From: Rhizorhapis suberifaciens | Lineage (GTDB): Bacteria; Pseudomonadota; Alphaproteobacteria; Sphingomonadales; Sphingomonadaceae | NCBI RefSeq assembly: GCF_014200045.1 | Contig: NZ_JACHOV010000012.1 | Location: 1 to 64,000 of the forward strand | Length of the DNA stretch: 64,000 nt | Direction: 5' to 3' | Position numbers and translations under genes: made by a program | Shown here: in pieces, positions 23,876-32,572 of the stretch | Layout of the letters: every line of letters starts with the position of its first letter | Position numbering within the stretch: position 1 is the first letter of the stretch | The notes under the pieces: model-generated | Database searches by the model: none | Seen by the model: the letters and a program-made list of their open reading frames with translations, nothing else | Told to the model about the DNA's origin: nothing

Positions 23876-26226
23876 CCAGAGATCGGCGCGTCATTGATCG
23901 CGAGAAGACAGCGGGCGCGCATCTCCCCTTTGCCCGTCATGTCAATGATCATACGCTAGAAACGCGCGACGGCCTGCTGATGCAGTGCCTGCATCTGCGC
24001 GGCTTCCTATTTGAGACCGCCGATACCAGCGAGTTGAACTATCGCAAGAACTTGCGCGATGCGATGTTGCAGGCGATCGGATCGTCGCGCTTTGCGCTCT
24101 ATCACCATGTCGTGAGGAGACGCGTCGATCCGGCACTCTCCGCAACATTTCCGGATGATTTCTCACATAATCTCGATGCTCGCTGGAAAAGCCGCCTCGA
24201 TACAAAACAGCTTTACGTGAACGATCTCTATCTGACCGTGATCCGCAGACCCCTGCAGGGACGGATCGGAATCATGGATCGCCTCGGGCGCTGGCTGGGG
24301 CGGATCGGCGAACAGGACGCCGCGTTCGTGGCGGCAGAGCTGCGTCATTTGAATGCTGGCCGCGAAGCGCTGATGGCGGCGTTGGGGAGCTATGAACCGC
24401 ATCTGCTGGGTGTGTATGAAACTCCCAGCGGAATTTGTTCCCAGCCTATCGAATTTCTCTCGCGACTCTACAATGGCGACGATCGTCCGGCACTGCTCCC
24501 GCATCAGGACATTGGCGATTATATCCCGGTCCGTCGGGTGAGTTTCGGGCAAAATGCAATTGAACATGGCGCGAATGGGCTGCTGCCGCGCAGCTATTCG
24601 GCGATTGTCTCAGTCAAAGACTATGCGGGACAAACCGCACCCGGTATGTTCGACGAACTGCTGCGCCTTCCGTTCGAGATGACACTTACCCAATCCTTTG
24701 CCTTTGTCGAACGGCAGGCGGCGTTGGGACGGATGAACCTCGCAATCCGGCGGATGCGCTCAGCGGAGGACGAGGCCGTGAGCCTGCGCGACGAACTCTT
24801 GCTTGCCAAAGATGAGACGGCGGCGGGCCGAGCGGGGTATGGCGAACATCATATGACAGTCGCGGTGCATGGCAGTGGCTTACGCGATATCGACCGGGCG
24901 GTGGCGGACGTCACTGCCTCGCTCGCCGATCTCGGCACCATCGGGGTGCGCGAGGATATTGCGCTGGAACCTGCCTTCTGGGCCCAGTTCCCGGGGAACT
25001 TCGGTTATATCGCGCGACGCGGGCTTGTCTCGACAACCAATTTCGCTGGCCTTGCGAGTGCGCACAACTTCGCGGTCGGCCAGATGGACGGCAATCATTG
25101 GGGGGAGGCGGTGACGCTCCTCGAAACCACGGCGGCAGGACCCTATTTCTTCAACTTCCATAAGGGCGATCTTGGCAACTTCACGGTGATTGGGCCTTCG
25201 GGCACGGGAAAGACCGTGATCCTCAATTTTCTGCTCGCTCAGGCGCGCAAGTTTAACCCGCGCATTATCTTTTTCGACAAGGATCGGGGTGCGGAACTGT
25301 TTATCCGCGCGATCGGCGGGCGCTATGACCGGCTGCATCCCGAGGTCAGCTCCGGCCTTAATCCGCTTCAATTGGACGACACGCCCCCCAACCGCCAGTT
25401 TCTGATCGACTGGGTGGCTTTGCTTGCTGGAGGCGCCAGCGTCGAGGAACTTGCCGAGATCAAGGATGCAATCTACGCCAATTATGCACAGCCACAAGAG
25501 CATCGGCGACTGCGCCATCTGGTGGAGCTATTTCGGGGCGGCGCGCGTCCGACCAGCAACGATTTATGGTCGCGCTTGAAGCCCTGGTGGGGGACAGGCG
25601 AGCGCGCCTGGCTGTTCGATAACGCGGAAGATCTGACCGATCTCGATGCCCGTGCCGTCGGCTTCGACATGACTGCGATCCTCGACGATTCTGTCGCCCG
25701 CACGCCCGCGATGATGGTGCTGTTCCACCGCGTCGAGGAACGGCTTGATGGGAGCCCTGCCATTATAGTCGTCGACGAAGGCTGGAAAGCGCTTGACGAT
25801 GATATATTCGTGCGCCGGATCAAGGACTGGCAGAAGACGATCCGCAAGAGGAACGGTATTGTGGGTTTTGCTACCCAGAGCGCGCGCGATGCGCTCGACA
25901 GCAAAATATCGAGTGCGATCATCGAACAGGCCGCCACGCAATTGTTCATGGTGAACCCTAAGGCACAGGCCGAGGACTATATCGAGGGCTTCGGTCTAAC
26001 CACGCACGAGCTTGATCTCATTCGTACATTGCCCGACAGCGCGCATTGTTTCTTGATCAAGCATGGCAATGAGAGTGTTGTCGCAAGGCTCGATCTTTCC
26101 GGCGAGAAAGACCTCCTCACCATCCTCTCGGGCCGTGAGCGCACGGTGCGCATATTGGACGCTCTGCGCGCGCAGCATGGCGACGATCCGGAGAGTTGGA
26201 TGCCCAATCTGCTGGAGCACGCCTGA
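23854..26226 (+). CDS. virB4: VirB4 ATPase of the transposon T4SS
   Basis: About 790 residues from ATG 23,854; GTG 23,848 is the alternative. The CagE/TrbE/VirB N-terminal domain is followed by the ATPase domain, with Walker A GPSGTGKT near residue 450, the Walker B region IIVVDEGWKALDD near residue 640 and the WQKTIRKRNG/FATQS motif. The size and motif set are complete. VirB4 powers pilus assembly and substrate transfer. It overlaps virB3, and its stop overlaps the virB6 start. It retains the segment LADLGTIGVREDIALE that is missing from the second VirB4 at 57.9 kb. Confidence 0.93.
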   Translation: MQFLPALTRDRRVIDREKTAGAHLPFARHVNDHTLETRDGLLMQCLHLRGFLFETADTSELNYRKNLRDAMLQAIGSSRFALYHHVVRRRVDPALSATFPDDFSHNLDARWKSRLDTKQLYVNDLYLTVIRRPLQGRIGIMDRLGRWLGRIGEQDAAFVAAELRHLNAGREALMAALGSYEPHLLGVYETPSGICSQPIEFLSRLYNGDDRPALLPHQDIGDYIPVRRVSFGQNAIEHGANGLLPRSYSAIVSVKDYAGQTAPGMFDELLRLPFEMTLTQSFAFVERQAALGRMNLAIRRMRSAEDEAVSLRDELLLAKDETAAGRAGYGEHHMTVAVHGSGLRDIDRAVADVTASLADLGTIGVREDIALEPAFWAQFPGNFGYIARRGLVSTTNFAGLASAHNFAVGQMDGNHWGEAVTLLETTAAGPYFFNFHKGDLGNFTVIGPSGTGKTVILNFLLAQARKFNPRIIFFDKDRGAELFIRAIGGRYDRLHPEVSSGLNPLQLDDTPPNRQFLIDWVALLAGGASVEELAEIKDAIYANYAQPQEHRRLRHLVELFRGGARPTSNDLWSRLKPWWGTGERAWLFDNAEDLTDLDARAVGFDMTAILDDSVARTPAMMVLFHRVEERLDGSPAIIVVDEGWKALDDDIFVRRIKDWQKTIRKRNGIVGFATQSARDALDSKISSAIIEQAATQLFMVNPKAQAEDYIEGFGLTTHELDLIRTLPDSAHCFLIKHGNESVVARLDLSGEKDLLTILSGRERTVRILDALRAQHGDDPESWMPNLLEHA

Positions 26227-27440
26227 TGTCGGCCTGCCTTCCGATTTCCACCGGTCCTAGCTTTCTAACTTCGGTCCTCACTCATATGGATTGTCAGGCG
26301 CAGTCCATCGGCGCGTCGGGCTATCAGGCATTGGCCAATAGCGGCTCGCCAGTATCAATGGCCCTGACGGGGCTGCTGACACTGTTTATCGCAATCTGGG
26401 GTATCAGGCTGCTGATGGGCCAAATTCCCGATGGAGGCGCGCTCATTGCCTTCGCCCTCAAGATCGGCATCGTGCTAATGTTGGCGTCAAGCTGGGCTGC
26501 CTATCGCGTTATAGCCTATGACATCGTCTTTCATGGGCCTGCGGAGATAGCGGGCTCGATTGGCGGTGCTACTGATCTTGCGGCAAGCGATGGTCTTGTC
26601 ATCGGCCTGCAGGGCGTAGATGATGGCATGCTGGCCTTTACCGCGCTCGGTACGGGTCGGTTCGATCTTGGAGTCAATCCCAATAGTGGCGCGGAAGGGG
26701 CATTGCCGCTGGCCCGCACGGTCATCAGCGACGATCTTGCCTTTGGCATGGGACGCTTGGCCTTTCTCGTTTCCACTGCCGGCATGCTGTCATTGCTGTG
26801 GCTCTCAGCGGGACTGTTGCTGGCGCTTGCGCCCCTGTTCGCCGGACTGCTGCTGTTCGAGGGAACACGCGGTGCCTTCTTCGGGTGGGTCCGGGCCCTG
26901 GCTGCAACTGCACTTGGCGCGCTCAGCATCTATGTGCTGCTTGGCGTAGAGATCAGCATGCTAGAACCGTGGCTGGCCAATATTCTCGCGCTTAGGCAGG
27001 TAAAGATCGCTACTCCGGCGGCACCAGTGGAGTTGCTGGTGGTGACGCTCACCTTCGCGCTCATGTCCATTGGTTCCGCAGCACTGTGTGGAAAAATCGC
27101 CTTTGCCCTGCATATTCCGGGCTTCCTGCCAGACCGCTGGCGTTCGCTACCATCGTCCTTCTATTCCACCTCAACCACCCCCACACCCAGAACGCTCCAT
27201 GAAGCGTCCGTCGTCTCGCGCGCTATGATCATTTCCGAAGCTGTTGCTTCAACACAGCGCCGTGAAACGCTGATGACGAGCCGCAGGTCTTCGCTTGGGG
27301 CATGGGGGCCATCTTCCGTGACCTCCTCCTCTACCAGCTCAGGGGGGGTCAATGAAGGGGCAGGGCCAACTTCGCAGACATATCATCCGATCCGGCGGAG
27401 AATTTCCATCACTACTTTGGAACGGCGGCAACGTCCATGA
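26226..27440 (+). CDS. virB6: VirB6-like polytopic membrane protein (transposon T4SS)
   Basis: 404 residues from ATG 26,226, which shares its A with the virB4 stop. At least five membrane segments occur, with the VirB6 signature region TALGALSIYVLLGVEI and a hydrophobic core LSAGLLLALAPLFAGLLLFEG. The last ~90 residues are Ser/Thr-rich and low complexity, probably cytoplasmic. VirB6 forms the inner-membrane channel. The preceding VirB5 gene, usual in conjugation operons, is absent. Confidence 0.86.
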   Translation: MSACLPISTGPSFLTSVLTHMDCQAQSIGASGYQALANSGSPVSMALTGLLTLFIAIWGIRLLMGQIPDGGALIAFALKIGIVLMLASSWAAYRVIAYDIVFHGPAEIAGSIGGATDLAASDGLVIGLQGVDDGMLAFTALGTGRFDLGVNPNSGAEGALPLARTVISDDLAFGMGRLAFLVSTAGMLSLLWLSAGLLLALAPLFAGLLLFEGTRGAFFGWVRALAATALGALSIYVLLGVEISMLEPWLANILALRQVKIATPAAPVELLVVTLTFALMSIGSAALCGKIAFALHIPGFLPDRWRSLPSSFYSTSTTPTPRTLHEASVVSRAMIISEAVASTQRRETLMTSRRSSLGAWGPSSVTSSSTSSGGVNEGAGPTSQTYHPIRRRISITTLERRQRP

Positions 27441-28195
27441 CCCCCAAAAATCGAGCAGCACTGGAAACCTATTACAAGGATGCGGCGACATGGGCCGACG
27501 ATAGGCGGCAATCGCTTGCATCCTCGCGCCGCGTTGCATGGATCGTGGCGATTATTGCCATTGTCATCGCCCTGGCAGAAGCTTTTGCGCTGATCCTCCT
27601 TGTGCCGCTAAAACGGGAAGTGCCCTATACGTTGCTTGTCGATCGCCAGACAGGAAATGTGCAGAAGCTCGACCCGCTCGATGCGAACCGGATCGCACCC
27701 GACGCCGCGCTCACCCAAAGTTTTCTCGTGCAATATGTGCTGGCGCGTGAAAATTTCGATTTTGGCACCGTTAAAGGCGACTATAGGAAGGCATGGGCCT
27801 GGTCGGCCGACAGCGCGCGCAACGATTATACGGCTTATATGCAGGTCACCAATCCCGCCAGCCCGCTGCTGACCGTGCCACGCGGGAGCAGCGTCGAGGC
27901 GCAGGTGCGCTCGATCTCGCCTCTAGGGGCTGGCTCGGCGCTGGTGCGTTTCGAGACTGTCCGCCGCGACAACAAGGGAAGTGAGCAAGAGCGGCGCAAC
28001 TGGGTGGCGATGATCACCTATCGCTATTCCCATGGGCCGATGTCAATGGAGGAGCGGTTCATCAATCCCCTGGGCTTTCAAGTGACGCGCTATAAGCGCA
28101 GCCCCGAAGCACCGCCGCAATCGGTTGAAGTTCCGCTCGAAACACGGCAAGCTGAAAGTGCCGGCGCGGTTACTCCTACCAGACAGGGGCAATAA
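27437..28195 (+). CDS. virB8: VirB8-like T4SS scaffold protein
   Basis: 252 residues: a short cytoplasmic N-terminus, one membrane helix (VAWIVAIIAIVIALAEAFALI) and a periplasmic NTF2-like domain. Typical signature residues appear in YTLLVDRQTGNVQKLDPL and YVLARENFDFGTVKGDYRKAW. It would bridge the inner membrane and the outer core complex. It overlaps virB6 by four bases (ATGA) and precedes virB9 by three. Confidence 0.9.
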   Translation: MTPKNRAALETYYKDAATWADDRRQSLASSRRVAWIVAIIAIVIALAEAFALILLVPLKREVPYTLLVDRQTGNVQKLDPLDANRIAPDAALTQSFLVQYVLARENFDFGTVKGDYRKAWAWSADSARNDYTAYMQVTNPASPLLTVPRGSSVEAQVRSISPLGAGSALVRFETVRRDNKGSEQERRNWVAMITYRYSHGPMSMEERFINPLGFQVTRYKRSPEAPPQSVEVPLETRQAESAGAVTPTRQGQ

Positions 28196-28198
28196 ACC

Positions 28199-28894
28199 AT
28201 GTACTGGCGGTTGGGCACTTTACTGATCGGATTGTTGGCAGTGCCCCTGGCCGGGCAGGTCAGTCCGATACCCGGTTCGGGCGATCCACGATTGCAGACG
28301 ATCGTTTATGATCCCGAGCAGGTCGTCCAGCTTCCCGTAGCATCGGGCTATCAGCTGATGGTGAGTTTTGCTACCGGCGAGCGCATCGAAACCATCGCGG
28401 TGGGCGATAGCACGTCGTGGCAGATTACCGCCAACAGGCGGGGCGATTATCTCTTCATCAAGAATATTGTGCCCGCGCCTGCCACCAATATGACCATAGT
28501 CACCGATGCACGGGTTTATAATTTCGAGCTGATGCTTTCCTCCGCAACGGAGGGAGAAACGCCCTTTACCGTCCGCTTTGTCTATCCCGATCCGCCACCA
28601 CCTGCCGAGCCACTGCTGGAAACGCCCGTCCGTTATAAATATCGTATCGGTGGTGCACGGCAGATCAGACCTACCTCCATCGTTCAGGATGGAGGTAGAC
28701 TTTTCCTTAATTGGCCTGAGACATCGCCTCTGCCCGCCATGTACCGCATTGACGACGATGGTGCGGAAAGCCTCGTCAACAGCGAAATGCAGGATGGTTA
28801 CTTCGTGATTGAGGGAACGCCAAAGAAACTCATCTTCCGCCTCGATAGCCTGACAGCCAACGCCAGTCGCTCGCGTATCAGAGGCAAGCGATGA
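28199..28894 (+). CDS. virB9: VirB9-like outer-core protein
   Basis: 231 residues with a signal peptide (GTLLIGLLAVPLAGQ). The N-terminal domain carries the VirB9 pattern IVYDPEQVVQLPVASGY, then FATGERIETIAVGDSTSWQI and FIKNIVPAPATNMTIVTD. The C-terminal CagX domain ends in LDSLTANASR. VirB9 forms the outer-membrane core with VirB7 and VirB10. No VirB7 lipoprotein gene is visible in this operon. It overlaps virB10 by four bases. Confidence 0.9.
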   Translation: MYWRLGTLLIGLLAVPLAGQVSPIPGSGDPRLQTIVYDPEQVVQLPVASGYQLMVSFATGERIETIAVGDSTSWQITANRRGDYLFIKNIVPAPATNMTIVTDARVYNFELMLSSATEGETPFTVRFVYPDPPPPAEPLLETPVRYKYRIGGARQIRPTSIVQDGGRLFLNWPETSPLPAMYRIDDDGAESLVNSEMQDGYFVIEGTPKKLIFRLDSLTANASRSRIRGKR

Positions 28895-29973
28895 CACAAA
28901 CAGCAGAGCAGGACCAGGGCGAAGCGGTGGACATTCGTCCGCTGGTTGCACGGGACACAGGCAACAGGCCTTTGTGGATCGGCATGGCGGTTATTTTAGG
29001 CCTGGGACTATTATTGTTCCTCATGCTGGAGACGAGAAGGCAAGACCTTTCAGCTCCCGCCGTCAAAGCTCGGCTGGATGATCTCGCCTGGACATCGGCG
29101 GTCAAACCGCCACCGCTCTATATTCCTCCCGACTCCGTAATCCCGCTCCCAGCTCCTGAAGTCATTACCATCAGAGAAAACATACCGGAGACGCCAGCCC
29201 CTGCTCCTGTGTCTCCTGCGCCGTCCGCACTCCCCGCTGCCGTCACGCAGCTTGAGAGTGTTATATCCAATCCTGCACCTATGCCGCCTACGCCGCAGGC
29301 AAATAGCAGTCCGTTGCTTGTGCTCGACGCCAGTATGACTGAACCCGATGGGCCGCCTAATACCAATGGTGGGGCACCTGCGGTTGCAAGCCGCGCGCGG
29401 GCATCGCGTCTGCGTAATCGCGCGACGGTCGTCCCGCAGGGCACATTGATCGCGGCCGTGCTTGAAACCGCACTCGATTCAACGCAGCCGGGTCAAGCGC
29501 GGGCACTCGTGTCATCCGACGTCGTCAATCTGCGCGGCGATCGTATACTTATTCCACGCGGTAGCCGCCTGTTTGGAGAATATAAGGGCGATATTGCACC
29601 AGGGCAGAAGCGCGCCTTTGTACAATGGACTCGTTTGGTGCGGCCCGACGGCGTTACTATCGCGATCGATTCCCCCGCCGCCGATCAATTGGGCCGCGCC
29701 GGGATTAAGGGTCGCGTTAACAGCCACTTTTTTGAACGCTTGACCGGGGCGTTGCTGCAATCGACGATCGATATCGGAACGATCGTCGCCTCGGGCAAAA
29801 TCTATGATGGCGGCGACTCGGTATTTATCTCGGTTCCCGGCAGCGTGCAGGGCGCAACCTCGCAGATCATGGGACCTGCCCCCAAGCCGACATTGAAAGT
29901 GCGTCAGGGCAGACGAATCTCTGTATTCGTGATGCGCGATCTTGATTTTACATCGGTGGAAGCCGGTCGATGA
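28891..29973 (+). CDS. virB10: VirB10-like T4SS core protein
   Basis: 360 residues: a cytoplasmic N-terminus, a membrane helix (IGMAVILGLGLLLFLML), a long Pro-rich periplasmic linker at about residues 75-150, and a TrbI/VirB10 C-terminal domain beginning near VPQGTLIAAVLETALDS. The antenna region includes PRGSRLFGEYKGDIAPGQKR and the end PTLKVRQGRRISVFVMRDLDF. It spans both membranes and senses ATP energy. The gene overlaps virB9 and virB11 by four bases each. Confidence 0.93.
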   Translation: MTQTAEQDQGEAVDIRPLVARDTGNRPLWIGMAVILGLGLLLFLMLETRRQDLSAPAVKARLDDLAWTSAVKPPPLYIPPDSVIPLPAPEVITIRENIPETPAPAPVSPAPSALPAAVTQLESVISNPAPMPPTPQANSSPLLVLDASMTEPDGPPNTNGGAPAVASRARASRLRNRATVVPQGTLIAAVLETALDSTQPGQARALVSSDVVNLRGDRILIPRGSRLFGEYKGDIAPGQKRAFVQWTRLVRPDGVTIAIDSPAADQLGRAGIKGRVNSHFFERLTGALLQSTIDIGTIVASGKIYDGGDSVFISVPGSVQGATSQIMGPAPKPTLKVRQGRRISVFVMRDLDFTSVEAGR

Positions 29974-30965
29974 ACGCGAGCCTTGCCAGTCGCCCTGTAT
30001 ATCTCTCCCATTATCTCCAGCTGTTTGAGCCTTATCTCCAGCGCAGCGACGTCACTGACATATATGTCAACCGGCCTCAGGAAGTCTGGCTCGAAACACA
30101 AGGTGGCGCGATCGAGCGCCATGAGGTGGAGCCGCTTGACGCGGCGCTGCTGGACCGCTTTGCGCGTCAGGTGGCGGCGCAAGCCCACCAGGGCATCAAT
30201 CGCGAGCATCCGCTGCTTTCAGCATCGCTGCCCGATGGTTCGCGTATCCAGATCATCGTGCCCCCGGCGACCCGCGGGGCATTGGCGCTTGCGATCCGCA
30301 AGCATCAGGCGCTCGATCTAAGACTGGAAGATTATAACGCCGCTTATGCATTCGATGCGGTGCATCGTCGAGATGATGGACAGAATATCGACGCGGTGCT
30401 GTGCCGGCTACGCGACGAAGGGAAGTTCACTCACCTGCTGCGTGAAGCCGTTAGGGCACGGAAAAATATACTCGTTTCAGGTGGAACCTCGACCGGCAAG
30501 ACCACTTTCCTCAATACCCTCATCCGGGAAATTCCGGAAGACGAACGTCTGATCCTGATCGAGGACGCACCTGAAATCGCGCTTCATCACACCAACGCCA
30601 TTGGTCTCATCGCTGCGCGCAGTTCGTTGGGGGAATCCGCCATGACCGCCGACGATCTCTTGAACGCTTCGCTACGGATGCGTCCTGATCGTATCATCCT
30701 CGGCGAATTACGCGGCCCGGAAGCCTTCACCTTCCTGCGCGCGATCAATACGGGGCATCCTGGCTCGATGACAACGATCCATGCCGATAGCCCCGCGCGC
30801 GCCATCGAGCAGATCGCGCTCCTTGTCTTGCAAACAGGTACACAACTCACTCATGACGATATCGTCCGCTATGTGCGGTCGACCGTCGATATCTTCGTGC
30901 AACTGGGACGCAGCGGCGGACGCCGTCATGTTCTCGACATCGGGGTCAAGGAAGATTTGTCATGA
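29970..30965 (+). CDS. virB11: VirB11 hexameric ATPase (transposon T4SS)
   Basis: 331 residues. The N-terminal domain is followed by a RecA-like domain with Walker A SGGTSTGKTT near residue 170, Asp box LILIEDAPEI, Walker B region DRIILGELRGPEA and His box TGHPGSMTTIHAD. All ATPase motifs are intact. VirB11 switches the T4SS between pilus assembly and substrate transport. It overlaps virB10 and the second virB2 by four bases each, so the whole operon is tightly coupled. Confidence 0.93.
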   Translation: MNASLASRPVYLSHYLQLFEPYLQRSDVTDIYVNRPQEVWLETQGGAIERHEVEPLDAALLDRFARQVAAQAHQGINREHPLLSASLPDGSRIQIIVPPATRGALALAIRKHQALDLRLEDYNAAYAFDAVHRRDDGQNIDAVLCRLRDEGKFTHLLREAVRARKNILVSGGTSTGKTTFLNTLIREIPEDERLILIEDAPEIALHHTNAIGLIAARSSLGESAMTADDLLNASLRMRPDRIILGELRGPEAFTFLRAINTGHPGSMTTIHADSPARAIEQIALLVLQTGTQLTHDDIVRYVRSTVDIFVQLGRSGGRRHVLDIGVKEDLS

Positions 30966-31360
30966 GCTTCGGCTTCTTCGCTTCTGTCGGTGCACGCGCA
31001 TCCTCGCTTATCGACCCCCTAGGATCGAGCGCGATCCTTGCTGCGACGCAATGGATGTCAGGTACGTTGTTGGGGTCGCTCGCCACCACGATCGCGGTGA
31101 TCGCGATTGGCTGGGTCGGCCTGATGATGCTATCTGGCCGCATCGATCTGAGGCGTGGCCTGACGGTCGTTCTCGGCTGCTTCATCCTGTTCGGTGCGCC
31201 GACCATTGCAAAGGGATTGCGCGGGTTTGGAAACGGTGCTGTGGACGAAGCGAGCAATAATAGTAGCCTCGGACCTGTTCCTTCCCCAATAAAGCCTGTA
31301 CCACCACCGTCTCTGGCGAATTCTTATGATCCCTATGCCGGGGCTTCGCTAACACCATAA
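30962..31360 (+). CDS. virB2: Second VirB2-like pilin (VirB2')
   Basis: 132 residues. Its core (GTLLGSLATTIAVIAIGWVG, LMMLSGRIDLRRG, VLGCFILFGAPTIAKGL) is very close to the VirB2 at 23,261. It lacks an obvious signal peptide: the N-terminus MSFGFFASVGARASSL is short and only weakly hydrophobic. It has a Pro-rich C-terminal tail (PSPIKPVPPPS) absent from the first copy. The gene closes the operon after virB11. It may be an alternative pilin or an exported cap subunit. Confidence 0.78.
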   Translation: MSFGFFASVGARASSLIDPLGSSAILAATQWMSGTLLGSLATTIAVIAIGWVGLMMLSGRIDLRRGLTVVLGCFILFGAPTIAKGLRGFGNGAVDEASNNSSLGPVPSPIKPVPPPSLANSYDPYAGASLTP

Positions 31361-31361
31361 A

Positions 31362-31492
31362 CAGCCTGTTCCAAGGAAACTTGCTCGGCGAAATTTCGCC
31401 GTTTAGGTTGGGATCATCGATCTCACAGGCGACCATGTGTTCTCGGATGGCGCCCCCTGGACAGGACGAATTTCTGTCGCTCAGACTGTCAT
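31362..31492 (+). pseudogene. tnpA: Decayed tnpA 3' fragment at right end
   Basis: This stretch aligns, with indels, to the last ~130 bases of the tnpA at the left end: LLGEIS, a Gly-Trp-Asp-like codon run, then GATCTCACAGGCGACCATGTG matching the ITLTGDYVF codons. It sits directly inside the right terminal repeat in mirror orientation to the left tnpA. It is a remnant of another Tn3-family element. Confidence 0.7.
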
Positions 31493-31533
31493 GGCGCTAC
31501 CGTATATCTGTGTCCCAATAATGCACTGAGGCC
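31493..31533 (-). repeat. Right terminal inverted repeat (41 bp)
   Basis: Exact complement of 11,102-11,142. It ends CACTGAGGCC and is followed by the duplicated TTTGT. Confidence 0.92.
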
Positions 31534-31538
31534 TTTGT
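31534..31538. repeat. Right target-site duplication
   Basis: TTTGT matching 11,097-11,101 on the other side of the transposon. Confidence 0.88.
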
Positions 31539-31790
31539 CGTCATTCAGCCCTCGATTTTCGATCCCCGGGTGCCGACCGTCCGCTTTCCTGCCTGAACGC
31601 GCGAGGCATGGACGATTGGAGATTGTCAGTTCCCGGTCGCGCCTTCGAGATAGCACAAATGGGCGCGCCTTCGCATTTCGCCTCGGTTATAAGGAATGGC
31701 GTGGCTACGCGCACGAATTTTCCAGATATAACTTGCAATACGCAAATATTACTACCATAAATCCGTTGTTGCTAACGGGGACGCTGCTCC
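31539..31790. other. Gap right of the transposon
   Basis: No supported gene in about 250 bases. Towards the right end it becomes AT-rich and likely carries the promoter of the gene at 31,791; no clear boxes were assigned. Confidence 0.4.
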
Positions 31791-32498
31791 ATGGATATTC
31801 GCCGTACCATTCTAAATACCGTTCCGAAGGAACTGTGGATCGACCTTGAGGACCGTCACCGCGCCGAGGCGTTCAAGGCGCACGAAGTCGTGAAGACGAA
31901 CATTCCGCTGAACGTCAAGCGCAGCCGCGAGGTTGAGGGGCAAATCCGGTTCCGCCTGCAGGAACAGGGCTATGAAGAGGTGGTGCAGCTTCACGGCGGC
32001 CATCTTGTTGAGGACGGCATCATGCCGGGCACCGATTTGCGCGTCTATCAGCCCTTCGCCCGCTTCCAAGGTCCGGAAATCGGCGTCATCCTCGGCTTCG
32101 CCGCGATGCCGGAGCCGCGCAAGATGCCCGCAAAGAACATGTCACGCGCTGCCGGCGTGTCGTTGAACTGGCATCTCCAGCCGAGCATGTTCGACGATCC
32201 CAACAGCGTGCGCGCAAACGATATTTTCGTACTCTTTCTTACCGCCCGCGATCGCAACAAGGCCGGGATGATCGAGGAAATCGCGGTCGGCGTCATCGGC
32301 GCCGACTACAAGGACTTCCTGTTCTACGAATCGCTCGAAGACTTCCTGCGCGGTTACGGCGAAGGCAGCGACGCGCCGGATGGTCCCGATGATTCCGACG
32401 ACCGCGGCGCCGAGGTCAAGCTCCGCAAAACTCGCAAGCTGTTCTTGCCTCCCGAGAATCGCCCGGATAGCGACGTCGAGGACGGCTCGAACGAATAA
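31791..32498 (+). CDS. Hypothetical protein paired with an ImmA-type peptidase
   Basis: 235 residues. I do not recognise a domain. It is soluble and well folded in appearance, with segments such as VEGQIRFRLQEQGYEEVVQLHGG and NDIFVLFLTARDRNKAGMIEEIAVGV, and an acidic C-terminal tail. It starts at ATG 31,791 and lies 74 bases before a gene for an XRE/ImmA protein in the same direction. Such neighbours of ImmA peptidases are often the regulated toxin or target, so a toxin-antitoxin or stress role is conceivable. Confidence 0.72.
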   Translation: MDIRRTILNTVPKELWIDLEDRHRAEAFKAHEVVKTNIPLNVKRSREVEGQIRFRLQEQGYEEVVQLHGGHLVEDGIMPGTDLRVYQPFARFQGPEIGVILGFAAMPEPRKMPAKNMSRAAGVSLNWHLQPSMFDDPNSVRANDIFVLFLTARDRNKAGMIEEIAVGVIGADYKDFLFYESLEDFLRGYGEGSDAPDGPDDSDDRGAEVKLRKTRKLFLPPENRPDSDVEDGSNE

Positions 32499-32572
32499 GT
32501 CGGTCGCGCTGACAGACGCAGATTTCTCCGCTTCGCACCCCAAAAGGGTGCGAAGCCGTAAGGATTCCGGCC

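Larger units (their letters stand above)
11102..31533. mobile_element. 20.4-kb Tn3-family transposon with T4SS and RHS cargo
   Basis: The element is delimited by 41-bp inverted repeats identical in all positions and by a 5-bp duplication, TTTGT. It contains a Tn3-type transposase gene at its left end, a divergent serine resolvase, and about 16 kb of cargo: a secreted YD protein, a giant RHS protein, small hydrophobic genes and nine VirB genes. The right end also keeps a decayed fragment of a tnpA 3' end. No relaxase, coupling protein or resistance gene is visible inside. Confidence 0.9.

Noticed and set aside
31535-31849. 104-codon frame right of the transposon
   Set aside because: Overlaps the better-supported gene at 31,791 and shows no protein-like pattern.
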